A stretch of 64,000 bases of DNA from Nitrospirota bacterium (lineage in GTDB: Bacteria; Nitrospinota_A; UBA7883; JACRGQ01). The stretch lies in NCBI GenBank assembly GCA_024275955.1, contig JAJRYD010000004.1, forward strand, positions 62,001 through 126,000. The letters run 5' to 3'. The notes beneath the pieces were generated by a model, which did not search any database, was not told the DNA's origin, and saw nothing but the letters and a program-made list of their open reading frames with translations. This document shows positions 9,707 to 21,006 of the stretch, in pieces. Numbering within the stretch: the stretch's first letter is position 1; every line of letters begins with the position of its first letter. The position numbers were made by a program, and so were the translations under genes.

Positions 9707-11293
9707 CTAAAACTTTTCCATATGATCAGGAAGGTCGTTTTCAAAAAGAACCACCGTTTTTTCATCGGCAAGCTCGTCTAAAAATTTTCTAGCCCCTGCA
9801 AGCGTATCAAACGTGGTTATCGACAGCTTTGCCATCTTCCCAGCGAGAAGGCCGTTCCTTAGAGAGGCTGTACGCCTTTCGTTTATCAAGAGAACATCGT
9901 CGCAATATTTTGCCGCGGTTCTGCCGAATTCGAAATTTATAGTATCGTGGCTGTCGCCGATATCTACTATCCCCGGAGTAACCAGTATTTTTCTGTACCC
10001 CTCGAAATAGGAGAGCGTTTCCACCGCGACCGCCGCCCCATGTATGTTGGAATTAAATCCATCGTTAATTATCAGATACGACCCCCTGTTTTCGATTATC
10101 TGTAGCCTGCTTTCCATCTGCGGCAAAGTGGCGGCGGCTGACCTAAGCTTTTCTGGAGATATGCCGACAGCAGTGCCAACCACGAACGCCGCTGTTACAT
10201 TTATCACATTAAGCTTTCCGAGAAGTTTTATCCTTATATTCTTAATCTCTCCATCAGGCGTTGCTAGGTCAAAAAAAGAGCCGTCTTTAGAACACTCTAT
10301 ATTTTTTGGAGTGTAGTCGGCCCCTTCGTTAAAGCCGTAGGTAATCGTTTTTTGCGTTCTTCCTTTAGCTATCTCTCTAGCGGCATCGTAATCGCTGTTG
10401 TAAATAAGCAGTCCGTCGTCCGGCAACGCATCGGCAAGTTCAAACTTGGTCTTGGCCACGTTCTCTACCGTTTTGAATGTTTCGAGATGCGCTTCGCCGG
10501 TAGCTGTTATTACCGCTATCGAAGGGTGAGCTATACCGCAAAGCTCTTTTATATCGCCTCTTCTTGTCGCGCCCATCTCTGTTACAAAAAGTTCGTGGTA
10601 TGGTTCCATCTTTTCATTAACCACCTTACAAAGCCCCATCGGCGTGTTGTAACTGCCGGGGGTTTTAAGAAGAGGAAAAGCTGTTTCTAAAATATGCGCC
10701 ACAGCTTCCTTGGTGCCGGTTTTGCCGTAACTGCCGGTAACGGCAATCACCTTTTTTCCGGCAAGCTTCGCGGACGCGCTCTTTGTAAAGCCTCTTTGCA
10801 AAAACCTTTCAACAGGAGTAGAAACAAGGTTCGCAAGAGCTATAAAAAAAGGCTGGATATAGGCAAAAAGCACTATAAACGAAACGACTGCCCTGCCGTT
10901 GCCGACAAGAGTAAAGCTTAACGCCTCTATTATAAAAAGAATAACAAACAGACGTTTAACGCGGGAAGTGATGACGAAAGCTTTCTTAAGGTTTCTCTTG
11001 CCACTATTGTTAATAATCCAGTAAACAGGAACAGCTACAAGGAAGCTTTGTTCAAGCCCTGCGCGGTGCGCTGAAAAATAGATACTTATAGCTATCACTA
11101 TCGAGAATATATGCAAAGGCTTGTCGTATCTCCCTGGGCTGAATATCTTTATCCCTCCGCCGTCCAAAACCCATTTGAGGTAAGAGTCTGTATGGTAATG
11201 CTCCATCTGAAGCAGATGCGTAAACCTAGCTATAATTATTATGGAAAAGAAAACCCACCCTGCAAGCAGAGCATAAAAAAGCAGTACCGTCAT
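9707..11293 (-). CDS. Membrane-anchored Mur-type (MurF-like) amide ligase
   Basis: The 528-residue protein has an N-terminal membrane region (about 1-170, with hydrophobic helices near 1-25, 62-95, 112-130 and 135-155) fused to a Mur ligase. Ligase motifs are the P-loop VIAVTGSYGKTGTKE (about 182), the SYNTPMG element, EMGATRRGDIKELC, ITATGEAHLETF, NVINVTAAF and INDGFNSNIHGA. These follow MurF order, where ATP drives amide-bond formation between a nucleotide-linked acid and an amino acid or peptide. The membrane part and the non-murein neighbours (hydrolase, ATP-grasp, YwiC-like) make a standard MurF role doubtful. The substrate is unknown. The start overlaps the hydrolase stop by 4 bp, implying translational coupling. 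Confidence 0.85.
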   Translation of the reverse strand: MTVLLFYALLAGWVFFSIIIIARFTHLLQMEHYHTDSYLKWVLDGGGIKIFSPGRYDKPLHIFSIVIAISIYFSAHRAGLEQSFLVAVPVYWIINNSGKRNLKKAFVITSRVKRLFVILFIIEALSFTLVGNGRAVVSFIVLFAYIQPFFIALANLVSTPVERFLQRGFTKSASAKLAGKKVIAVTGSYGKTGTKEAVAHILETAFPLLKTPGSYNTPMGLCKVVNEKMEPYHELFVTEMGATRRGDIKELCGIAHPSIAVITATGEAHLETFKTVENVAKTKFELADALPDDGLLIYNSDYDAAREIAKGRTQKTITYGFNEGADYTPKNIECSKDGSFFDLATPDGEIKNIRIKLLGKLNVINVTAAFVVGTAVGISPEKLRSAAATLPQMESRLQIIENRGSYLIINDGFNSNIHGAAVAVETLSYFEGYRKILVTPGIVDIGDSHDTINFEFGRTAAKYCDDVLLINERRTASLRNGLLAGKMAKLSITTFDTLAGARKFLDELADEKTVVLFENDLPDHMEKF

Positions 11294-12048
11294 TTTTTAG
11301 TACCAAAAAAACGGTCGGCCATACTGATAAACTGTTCCGGCTTTTCGGCAAAAGCGTAATGTCCGGCAGAAGGTATCGTTTCGAGCTTAGAATTTGGGAG
11401 TAGGCTGTGCATTTTCCTTCCGTCCTCAAGCGGCGTGGCAGAGTCGTCTTCTCCCCATATAAGGAGCGTCTCATTTTTCACGGCGGGGTAAAGGCTCTCT
11501 ATATTCTCATTTACCACTTTTACAAGAACAGAGCGCATAGAGCCGGCAGAAAGATAGTCCGCTGAGCCGATAACAGAGTAGAGCGCGTCCTTTACCCACT
11601 TTCCGGGAGGGCCGAACAGGCCGGCAACTTTACCTACTTTCGAGATTATCGTCTTGTAAAGCGGTATGGAAGATTTTCTTTTAATTCCTGCCGCTCCTGT
11701 TAAAAGAAGCTTCCCCGCTTTTGTGCCATCGCCGGCAACAGCGAGCTTTACGGCAACCCGCGCGCCGAATGAATGGGCGATAATATCGGTTCTTTTCCAT
11801 CCCCATTCGCTTAAAAAGGCTAAAACCATCTCCGTATACTCATCCGTACCCCATACCGCCGGTGGCGGTTCGGAAAGCCCGAAGCCCGGAAAGTCCAAAA
11901 CTTTCACGCACCTTCCATGTTTGGCAAAGTGGATAAAAAGAGATTTCATCGTTTCGCTGGAGGCGCCCCACCCGTGAAGAATTAACAGAGGTTCGCCTGT
12001 TCCAGCTTCCTGATAATATACTTTCGACCTGTTGAACATAGCGTACAT
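11290..12048 (-). CDS. Alpha/beta-fold hydrolase
   Basis: The 252-residue protein has the alpha/beta hydrolase order: oxyanion region LILHGWGASSETMK (about 22-35), nucleophile elbow AHSFGA (Ser about 96), acid in LLIWGEDDSATP (about 205) and His in PSAGHYAFAEKPEQF (about 232). A triad is therefore visible. There is no signal peptide, so it should be cytosolic. Substrate cannot be deduced from the family. It overlaps the Mur-type ligase by 4 bp and sits 45 bp after the YwiC-like gene. One possibility is hydrolysis of the amide or ester that the neighbouring ligases make. Confidence 0.88.
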   Translation of the reverse strand: MYAMFNRSKVYYQEAGTGEPLLILHGWGASSETMKSLFIHFAKHGRCVKVLDFPGFGLSEPPPAVWGTDEYTEMVLAFLSEWGWKRTDIIAHSFGARVAVKLAVAGDGTKAGKLLLTGAAGIKRKSSIPLYKTIISKVGKVAGLFGPPGKWVKDALYSVIGSADYLSAGSMRSVLVKVVNENIESLYPAVKNETLLIWGEDDSATPLEDGRKMHSLLPNSKLETIPSAGHYAFAEKPEQFISMADRFFGTKK

Positions 12049-12093
12049 CTGCCTACTTTAAGAGGGACTGCCCTCTCTTACAAGAGCTTTCCT

Positions 12094-12903
12094 CTAGTGA
12101 AGCGCGGGCGAGATATATGAAAAGATAAGCCCGAAAGAAACGGCAAGCAGAACCTCCATCCAGCCAAGCACCCGAATACCGGAAGGAGGAGCGATATAAA
12201 AAACAGTGCTCGCCAGAAGGCTCGGCAGAAAAAGCGTCATCAACACCTTCTTAAGGCTGAAAAGAGTAAGAAGCATCGAAGCGCCGAATATCGCCGTAAT
12301 CGCTATAAAAATATTTATTTTAAAAACGAGTCTCATAGCCTCTGTGGTTCGCGGTTCGCCGGAAAACCAGTCGATACCTTTTACAGAGTTCCTTGCCTGT
12401 AGGTTCCTGTCGAGAAGAAAGAGAGCGGTAAGCGACCATACGCCAAGAGATATTTGCGAAAATTCGCCGGTAACAGAAAACCATGCCAGAGGGCAAAGGA
12501 GCGAGAGCGCCATTATCCCGCCGAACTCAAAAGCAAAGCTTCTATGAAAACCGGCATGCGAAGCACGCACGCCTATATAGAAAAGCGGAGAAAAGAGGAT
12601 ATAGACAAACAGCATCCTTATGTCATAAAAAAAGGAGTAGGCTGTAAAAAAAAGCGCCGGCAGCGAATAGATAACGCACCAAGCGGTTACATTTTTCGGC
12701 TGTTCCAGCTTCCGCTTGGAATTTTTGTAGATAATCCTTACCGGAGTAAACGTCAAAAACCAGAAGAACACGGCAAAAAAGAACGGGATGAACCCATGCA
12801 TGTCGCCGCGCACAGTACTGCCGCCAACCGCGAGCGGAAGCAGAACCCAAGCCCACATCCCATGTTCCTTCGGCATAATCGGTTTTATATTTTTCATTGC
12901 CAA
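12094..12903 (-). CDS. YwiC-like integral membrane protein
   Basis: The 269-residue protein is almost all membrane helix (about eight segments). It opens with the YwiC-family signature PKEHGMWAWVLLPL (residues 9-22) and contains TPVRIIYKNSKRK and GEPRTTEAMRLVFKIN. YwiC-like proteins are uncharacterised; the fold recalls UbiA-type prenyltransferases only loosely, and the usual DxxxD motifs are not clear. The start used is TTG at 12903 with AGGG eight bases upstream; an ATG at 12897 is the alternative. It lies 16 bp after the ATP-grasp gene in the same operon. Confidence 0.8.
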   Translation of the reverse strand: MAMKNIKPIMPKEHGMWAWVLLPLAVGGSTVRGDMHGFIPFFFAVFFWFLTFTPVRIIYKNSKRKLEQPKNVTAWCVIYSLPALFFTAYSFFYDIRMLFVYILFSPLFYIGVRASHAGFHRSFAFEFGGIMALSLLCPLAWFSVTGEFSQISLGVWSLTALFLLDRNLQARNSVKGIDWFSGEPRTTEAMRLVFKINIFIAITAIFGASMLLTLFSLKKVLMTLFLPSLLASTVFYIAPPSGIRVLGWMEVLLAVSFGLIFSYISPALH

Positions 12904-12919
12904 AGATTCTACCCTACTT

Positions 12920-14005
12920 TCAGCCGAAATAAAGCTCTCTTGCTAGAGGTTCCAGCCGAGAGAAAACCTCCTCCTCGCTTTTAGCTTTTGAATAGAGAGA
13001 GAGTATAGGCTCCCCTTTTTTTATAAAGCTCCCTTCATGCGGTATATCTCTCGCTCCGTTATCGAACCATTTTTGAGGATTTCTAAAAATTAAATTTCTC
13101 TTTGCGTAACATACTACAGTGCCTCTTACAGCGACGGAACAGCTAGGCGGCACGGCGGGAACAATACCTGCAAGCGCGTCTCTTTGCATGCCGACAACAT
13201 CAATTTTATGTTCTAAAGCTATAAGCTCTAGCGATGCCGTGAAACGGGGGTTGATTTCAAGCAACCAGATGCTCTTGCCGTCAAAGATAAAATCTGCCCC
13301 CCATATACCGGCTATGCCGCTTTCTTTAAAAACTTTTTGCCCAAACCGAATAAGTTTCTCCTCTATACTGCTGTCAACGACAAAAGGATAGATAAGACCA
13401 CCGTAAAGAAAACCTTGTTGATTAAATCTTTTATCGCCTGTCAACTGTCTTGTTATCCCAAGCAAAACAGCCTGCCCAGCACCAGAAACAAAGACAGCTC
13501 CAAGAGCTATCCCTTTTAGAAATTTTTGGGGATATTCACGGCCAGATACTTTTCCGTCGTATTTCCTTATCATCGTTCCGCCGGCGCTCGCCGTGTTCTT
13601 GATAAGCCAGCTCCCATCGCCGTCAAAAACCGTGCTTGGGAAAAGCATCTCCTTCGATGACAGCTTTTTTAAAAAATTGATATCTCTACAGGTGACGACC
13701 GACCGCGTAGAAGCGTTCAAAACCTCACAGCTACCAGAAGCGTCTTTAATAATCTCCGGCTTTGCCTCGATAGGCCCGCCGAAAATAATCTGCCCGCCGT
13801 CAAACAACCGGAAGCTCTCAAGCATATTGCAAAAGGAACCGCCGTCCGGCTTGCCGTCGCCTAAAACCGTACCGAACCTGCCGGCATCCCAATCGTTAAA
13901 TCCATCAATAGCTTTTACCGAATAGCCGTTATCGTAGGCATTTTCCATAAAAGGCCTCACGCGGCAACCTATAAAATTTATATTCTTCTTCATAGTTCCA
14001 TTCAT
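12920..14005 (-). CDS. ATP-grasp ligase-family protein
   Basis: The 361-residue protein starts with a degenerate nucleotide-like region, followed by an ATP-grasp core: SWLIKNTASAGGTMIRK (lysine and glycine loop, about 132-148) and the metal-binding GIWGADFIFDGKSIWLLEINPRFTASLE (about 232-257), where the Asp, Glu and Asn coordinate Mg-ATP. The family resembles predicted carboligases of the carbamoyl-phosphate-synthase-like type (COG2232-like; from memory). It should join a carboxylate to an amine or thiol with ATP. It is the first gene of the minus-strand operon. ATG codons at 14005 and 13993 are both possible starts. Confidence 0.8.
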   Translation of the reverse strand: MNGTMKKNINFIGCRVRPFMENAYDNGYSVKAIDGFNDWDAGRFGTVLGDGKPDGGSFCNMLESFRLFDGGQIIFGGPIEAKPEIIKDASGSCEVLNASTRSVVTCRDINFLKKLSSKEMLFPSTVFDGDGSWLIKNTASAGGTMIRKYDGKVSGREYPQKFLKGIALGAVFVSGAGQAVLLGITRQLTGDKRFNQQGFLYGGLIYPFVVDSSIEEKLIRFGQKVFKESGIAGIWGADFIFDGKSIWLLEINPRFTASLELIALEHKIDVVGMQRDALAGIVPAVPPSCSVAVRGTVVCYAKRNLIFRNPQKWFDNGARDIPHEGSFIKKGEPILSLYSKAKSEEEVFSRLEPLARELYFG

Positions 14006-14027
14006 GCTATCCCGGCAGTGCCGGTTC

Positions 14028-14036
14028 TGCTATAAT
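14028..14036 (+). promoter_or_regulatory. Extended -10 promoter for the zinc-ribbon protein-ligA genes
   Basis: TGCTATAAT (14028-14036) is a perfect extended -10 element 29 bp before the start at 14065, with no good -35. A CCGGCAGTGCCGG palindrome lies just upstream (14012-14024) and could hold an operator. The divergent ATP-grasp gene starts only about 20 bp away. Confidence 0.5.
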
Positions 14037-14064
14037 ACCGGCTTTAAATTAAGGAAACAGGTGA

Positions 14065-16367
<2,303 letters not shown>

Positions 16368-16479
16368 TATTTTACCTGCCTGACCAAGCGGAGCCAAAGC
16401 TTCAGACGATAAACAAAGGAACATTCGAAACTGCATCTTCCCTCCACCTCAATGGTCGATTTAGGTGTAGAATCAAGCA

Positions 16480-17172
16480 ATGGAGAATAGGCAAGCGGTG
16501 CTGGATGCCAGTGATATAAAAAAGAGCTTTATGCTTGAGGAGAGGAAGATAGATGTTCTTGGCGGAATTAGCTTTTCCGCGAAAGCGGGAGAAATTACCG
16601 GAATTATCGGAGCTTCAGGGACAGGCAAATCGACCCTGCTTCATGTTCTAGGCGGGCTAGATAAGCCGGATAGCGGCAAAGTTCTTATCGACGGAGATAA
16701 CTTTTTTGAGCTTAGCGACGAAACCCGCTCTGCCATAAGAGGCAGAAAAATAGGATTTGTTTTTCAGTTCCACCATCTTCTTCCCGAATTCAGCGCGAAA
16801 GAGAACGTCCTGCTTCCAACGATGATAGCGGGATCCGACCCTAAAAAATCTGACGAAAAAGCGGAGACGCTTTTTGAAATGGTAGGCCTCTCCGAAAGAG
16901 GCACGCACAGACCGGGCAAACTCTCCGGCGGAGAACAGCAAAGAACCGCCATAGTACGCGCGTTGATAAATAGCCCTATGGTACTGCTAGCCGATGAGCC
17001 GACAGGAAATCTGGACGAAAAAAGCGCGGAAGATGTTTTTGCCCTTATAAAAGAGATTACAAAAAAAGAGAGCCTAGCCACAGTGATAGTAACTCACAAC
17101 CTTAAACTGGCTAAACAGATGGATATGGTATACGAGCTTCATGCAGGTCTGCTAGAAAAAAAGGAACCTTAA
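16480..17172 (+). CDS. lolD: LolD-like lipoprotein-releasing ABC ATPase
   Basis: The 230-residue ABC ATPase has Walker A GASGTGKST (about 44), the FQFHHLLPEFSAKENV stretch typical of the LolD/MacB group, signature LSGGEQQRTAIVRAL (about 146), Walker B VLLADEPTGNLD and H-loop VIVTHN. LolD powers LolC/E extraction of lipoproteins from the inner membrane. No permease gene is adjacent, which is unusual, so assignment to Lol rather than another MacB-type exporter is inferred. Its stop overlaps the clpS start by one base. Confidence 0.85.
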   Translation: MENRQAVLDASDIKKSFMLEERKIDVLGGISFSAKAGEITGIIGASGTGKSTLLHVLGGLDKPDSGKVLIDGDNFFELSDETRSAIRGRKIGFVFQFHHLLPEFSAKENVLLPTMIAGSDPKKSDEKAETLFEMVGLSERGTHRPGKLSGGEQQRTAIVRALINSPMVLLADEPTGNLDEKSAEDVFALIKEITKKESLATVIVTHNLKLAKQMDMVYELHAGLLEKKEP

Positions 17173-17480
17173 TGACAATAGAAGATAAATCTGGACTGCC
17201 GGATAAAACAGCAGAAACAGATACGATCCTGATACCCCAATACAAGATTATCCTGCACAACGACGACGTAACGCCGATGGATTTTGTGGTGATGGTGCTT
17301 ACGCGGTTTTTTGTCTCCGACGGGGGAAAAGCAAAGGAGATAATGAGAACAGCCCACCAAGACGGAACAGCTATAGTCGATACCATGCCTTTAGAGAGAG
17401 CCGAGTTCAAAGTAGAAAGGGCGCATCAGTTTTCTAGGGCAAACAGCTTTCCGCTTACGTTTAGCATAGAGCCTGTCTAG
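17172..17480 (+). CDS. clpS: ClpS, adaptor for the ClpAP protease
   Basis: The 102-residue protein has an acidic flexible tail and the ClpS core: YKIILHNDDVTPMDFVV (residues 19-35), then MRTAHQDGTAIV and an ERAEF tail. ClpS delivers N-end-rule substrates to ClpA; the HNDD segment and a hydrophobic pocket recognise the N-terminal residue. clpA is not adjacent here. The ATG shares one base with the lolD stop. Confidence 0.95.
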   Translation: MTIEDKSGLPDKTAETDTILIPQYKIILHNDDVTPMDFVVMVLTRFFVSDGGKAKEIMRTAHQDGTAIVDTMPLERAEFKVERAHQFSRANSFPLTFSIEPV

Positions 17481-17501
17481 AAAAACCGCCAACCAGCTGA
17501 T

Positions 17502-17534
17502 TATTGCCGTAAGCGAGCAATAAAACTTTTTAAG
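17502..17534 (+). terminator. Possible terminator after clpS
   Basis: TTATTGC (17502-17508) pairs with GCAATAA (17518-17524), followed by a short CTTTTT. It is AT-rich and weak. The rest of the 17481-17819 gap shows no gene or clear signal. Confidence 0.4.
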
Positions 17535-17819
17535 AGAAGCGGTATTCGCACCGCCGATATCTGCAAACTAAAAAACCGGCCTCTGTTATCCTCTTATGTT
17601 TTGCTTTGCCCTGCTATCTCCGCGTTACCGGCAATCTTAGTTCCATTGCCGTCAATCTTTTAGGTAACGGAACAAAATAACTGCCCGCACACTATACCTA
17701 AGTAGCTCTGCCTGCGCAAAACAGCCGGTTTGGAAAATATTTGACATCGAAACAAGAACAGCCGCCGTTAAAACCGGCCCTGCCCTTAAGCTCTTATCAA
17801 TGGTTCGTATTTTTTGTTG

Positions 17820-18611
17820 CTAATCGTTTCCGATAACATCGGGGCTGGACTTGGCGAGCCACTGGAGCATGCTGTTCAGCGCTTTTTCTACCTTCAAGTC
17901 TACCGTTTTGGCGCCGAACCAGATTCCCATAAGACAGGTTCTGGAAGTAGGCTGGAACGAGTTTTCCAGCTCAAGCCTAGTAACAAGGCCAAGCAGATTG
18001 GTAACGGTAAAAATCTGCGCTGTATCTTGGCCGGCGCTTTCATCGCTTATTTCGATAGCAAGTTCAAAAAGCCTGCATAGCTGAAGGTCTGGATTATATT
18101 CAATTCTTACAAGAGCGCCGAGGCGCGAAAGATTCACCAGCTTGCCGTGGAAAATTTTTCCACCAACTTTAAGAGCAAGGTTGTGTTCTGGAAAGTGATA
18201 ATAGCGTTCGTTCTCTCTTCTCGTAGCGTTAGACCATACCTGCCTTATCTTCTCTTGGAGTTCTATAGCGGTAAATGGTTTTACCACATAGTTAGAAACA
18301 CCGTTTTGTATAGCGGTGATGATGAAATCTTTCTCGCCGTGGCTCGACATCATAAGGAACGGAACCTTGTTCCACTCCGGGTGTTCCTTGCTGTTGCGGA
18401 TTTCATAAAGAAATTCCTCGCCGCTCATCACCGGCATCTCCCAGTCGGATATGATTATATCTATCTTTTCTCTGGCCATTACCTCCAGCGCCTCTTTGCC
18501 GTCGGCGGCCTCGAAGATTTTCTTCGCCCCAAGACGGGAGTTGATAGCTTGCCTTGTTAATAATCTGACAGTTTTTATATCGTCAACTATCAAAAAATTT
18601 ATATCAATCAA
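17820..18611 (-). CDS. Response regulator with receiver and PilZ domains
   Basis: The 263-residue protein has an intact CheY-like receiver (1-125): FLIVDD, phospho-Asp in IIISDWEMPVMSG, Ser in LMMSSHGE, Lys in YVVKPF. A C-terminal PilZ domain follows, with an RRENER arginine cluster (about 141-146) and NLSRLGA (about 171), the two elements that bind cyclic di-GMP. It should link a two-component signal to c-di-GMP, for example in motility. The start is TTG with GAGGGAG upstream. Its receiver resembles that of the decayed receiver-TPR gene. It stands alone. Confidence 0.92.
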   Translation of the reverse strand: MIDINFLIVDDIKTVRLLTRQAINSRLGAKKIFEAADGKEALEVMAREKIDIIISDWEMPVMSGEEFLYEIRNSKEHPEWNKVPFLMMSSHGEKDFIITAIQNGVSNYVVKPFTAIELQEKIRQVWSNATRRENERYYHFPEHNLALKVGGKIFHGKLVNLSRLGALVRIEYNPDLQLCRLFELAIEISDESAGQDTAQIFTVTNLLGLVTRLELENSFQPTSRTCLMGIWFGAKTVDLKVEKALNSMLQWLAKSSPDVIGND

Positions 18612-18698
18612 TGTACTCCCTCAGCAAAAGTGGCATGACGAACCCCTCTGCGGCATTCTAACCTAATTAGAGTGTAAATTAAAGGTTACAAAAAAAGC

Positions 18699-18874
18699 GG
18701 CAATGTATCAGTTTGAAAATTACAGTCATTATTATTCTCCTCCCCTCGCGAAGCTAGAGGTGAGAGTGTCCCCCGCGAGTGCGGGACGGAGGGGCTACCT
18801 TAAGGGGTACCGCCCCTCAGCCTCCTCCTTTCTCAAAGGAGGGGAACCACTGAAATTTAAACTGACACACTACC
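18699..18874 (+). mobile_element. Repeat family B, copy 2, with 8-bp duplication
   Basis: The 176-bp non-coding element starts GGCAATGTATCAGTTTG and ends with its inverted form, AAACTGACACACTACC. Inside are GC-rich palindromes (GGAGGGGCTACC, GGGGTACC, CTCCTCCTTT). A perfect 8-bp direct repeat AAAAAAGC flanks it (18691-18698 and 18875-18882). This suggests transposition, with the caution that the duplication is low in complexity. The rest of 18612-19031 is not coding. Confidence 0.7.
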
Positions 18875-19031
18875 AAAAAAGCTGGCACGGCACTTTTAGA
18901 AGATTTAACAAAACTATAAAGCTATCTTCCCAAAACAGACCGCGATTAAAGAGAGTATAGAGCCTAGCTGGTTTAGCGGTTTTTCCGGTTCAACAAAGTT
19001 TGCGCCTGACCAGAAAGCGATGAAGCGGTTC

Positions 19032-21002
19032 TCACTCCGGCGGGATGACGCGGTTGTCTCTTATCAAGTCGGAACTGAACTTCACATACTCCTGCAGAGA
19101 TTTAATAAGTTTTGCGCTCTTTGCCTTACTCTCCCCCGCGATATTTTTGGTTTTATCTTTTGAAATATTATAGAGGGCGAGGCTCTTTTCAAGGTCTGAC
19201 AAAAGCATGTAGTCATCCTCTTGGTATACAAAAAGATCGCCTCGCGGAAGTACCGCCTTTCTTTTCCCCACAGAAAAAAGCGACTTGCCCCACGAGGTAA
19301 ACGGGGAACTACTCTGCATAATATCCATAATGGTCGGGAAAATATCGAGCTGTGTCGCCACGCCCGAAAACCGGCCAGCCTTCACAATATCCGGCGCGTA
19401 GAACAGCATAGGCACCGAGTAAGATTCGTAAAGCGAGCCGCTGGTCGACTCCCCTTCGGCATGATCCCCAACGATAACGAAAATGGTGTTACGAAAATAA
19501 TCGGACTCCTCGGCTTTTTTGAAAAACCGTGCCAAAGCCCAATCGGAATATTTAAGCGAATTGAGAAACGGCGCGAACGCCACAGAGTCATCAAATTTTT
19601 TAAAAGCCCCTTTATCGGGAAAACTGTACGGCGAATGGGAGGTAAGCGAAAAGACTACCGCCGCAAACGGTTTTTTAGATTTTTTAAATTCCTCGTCCGC
19701 GCGTCCGAAAATAAACTCGTCGTATATCCCCCACACTGGATCGTTATTCTCTTTCGTAAGCTCGAAATCGTCCCTTGATATATGGTTTAAAAACCCAAGC
19801 CTTTTAGCAAGCCCGTCAAAACCCATCGACCCCGGCCTAGCGCCATGAATAAAAAACGTATCGTATCCGCGCTTTAAAAAAAGAGACCCGATAGGCAAAA
19901 AGCGGGTCTGGTACAAAAGCCCTCCCTGCCCAAGCACCATCCCTTTCCATACAGGAAGCGAACCCATTATAGCCGCAAGCCCTTCTATCGACCTTTGGGC
20001 GTTGGCAAGCGCGTTGGTTGCCAAAAACCCTTTGGCTGAAAGAGCGTCGAAATTCGGCAAAGCGGAATATTGCCCGCCAAGCTTTTTTGAAAACTTGGCG
20101 GACCAGCTCTCCATTACAAAAATCACCACATTGTAGCGGCGCGCCTCCTCTGGAAAGTAATCGAAACTTCTCGCAAGCGGATAGCTATCGTCTACCGTCT
20201 CCCTTTCGCCGTCAACAAGGCTTTTGAAAAATTGTTCCCTATTTTCCGGCAAGACCGGCAAAGAGTCGAGATAAGCAAAACCTCCTTCCCCCTTATAGCT
20301 CCTGTAGACGGTACTAAAGGTGGTATAAAGCCCGTTAAGGCTAAGGATGCCAAGCTCCACGTTTTCGTCCTGAAAAGCATTTTTTACGCCAAGCGGCTTC
20401 ATCTGCAAACCGCCTCTGATAAAAACAACGCTTAAAAGTAGAATCACGGCCAACGCTATAGGGCCGGACACAACATCCTTTTGATGGTCTAACATAAGAG
20501 CCCTTTTCTTTTTGCGCAGAAAAAAAGAGACAACCCCAAGGAAAAACCACGCATAAACGGCAAGCCCAAGCCCGCCTATCAATATCCATGGCAGGTAGCT
20601 CTTTACAGCCAGCATCAGCATCACGTCTATATCGCCGGCTACATTGACTATCTCAAACGTCATATGCCGCTGTACGAACGAGAAATAGGCTACATCCGCA
20701 ACGTTCCATATTATCAAAAGCAGTTCCCAAAAAAGCATGAGATAAAGAAGAGGTTTAACCAACCGCATCCGGTTAGGTACGCCTGGGAAAAATATCAAAA
20801 GCGTAAAAGGCGAAAGCAAAGTGGCGGCGGTGGAAAAATCGAACCTTAACCCGCCGAGCATCGCGATAGATATCTGCCAAAATGAAACATTGCTAAAAAG
20901 GGCGATGTACTTAAAATAAAAAATAAAGCGGACAACGGTAAGGGCCGCTACGAAAAGCAAAAGCAAAGAGAGGAAAAACGAAACCCTTTTCCAAAAACCC
21001 AT
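19032..21002 (-). CDS. LtaS/OpgB-like phosphoglycerol transferase family protein
   Basis: The 656-residue protein has five N-terminal membrane helices (about 5-170) and a large outer alkaline-phosphatase/sulfatase domain. Motifs are NVVIFVMESWSAKF (metal-binding Glu), the nucleophile region AQRSIEGLAAIMGSLP, where Ser stands at the place usually taken by Thr, and VIVGDHAEGE (metal-binding Asp-His). The family moves phosphoglycerol from phosphatidylglycerol to glycans, releasing diacylglycerol; in Gram-negatives the acceptor is often periplasmic glucan. It starts four bases after the lipid kinase gene. The acceptor here is not known. Confidence 0.85.
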   Translation of the reverse strand: MGFWKRVSFFLSLLLLFVAALTVVRFIFYFKYIALFSNVSFWQISIAMLGGLRFDFSTAATLLSPFTLLIFFPGVPNRMRLVKPLLYLMLFWELLLIIWNVADVAYFSFVQRHMTFEIVNVAGDIDVMLMLAVKSYLPWILIGGLGLAVYAWFFLGVVSFFLRKKKRALMLDHQKDVVSGPIALAVILLLSVVFIRGGLQMKPLGVKNAFQDENVELGILSLNGLYTTFSTVYRSYKGEGGFAYLDSLPVLPENREQFFKSLVDGERETVDDSYPLARSFDYFPEEARRYNVVIFVMESWSAKFSKKLGGQYSALPNFDALSAKGFLATNALANAQRSIEGLAAIMGSLPVWKGMVLGQGGLLYQTRFLPIGSLFLKRGYDTFFIHGARPGSMGFDGLAKRLGFLNHISRDDFELTKENNDPVWGIYDEFIFGRADEEFKKSKKPFAAVVFSLTSHSPYSFPDKGAFKKFDDSVAFAPFLNSLKYSDWALARFFKKAEESDYFRNTIFVIVGDHAEGESTSGSLYESYSVPMLFYAPDIVKAGRFSGVATQLDIFPTIMDIMQSSSPFTSWGKSLFSVGKRKAVLPRGDLFVYQEDDYMLLSDLEKSLALYNISKDKTKNIAGESKAKSAKLIKSLQEYVKFSSDLIRDNRVIPPE

Positions 21003-21006
21003 AGCT

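Noticed and set aside
12454-12984. 176-codon plus-strand frame over the YwiC-like and ATP-grasp genes
   Set aside because: It is antisense to two supported genes and highly basic, with no recognisable motif.
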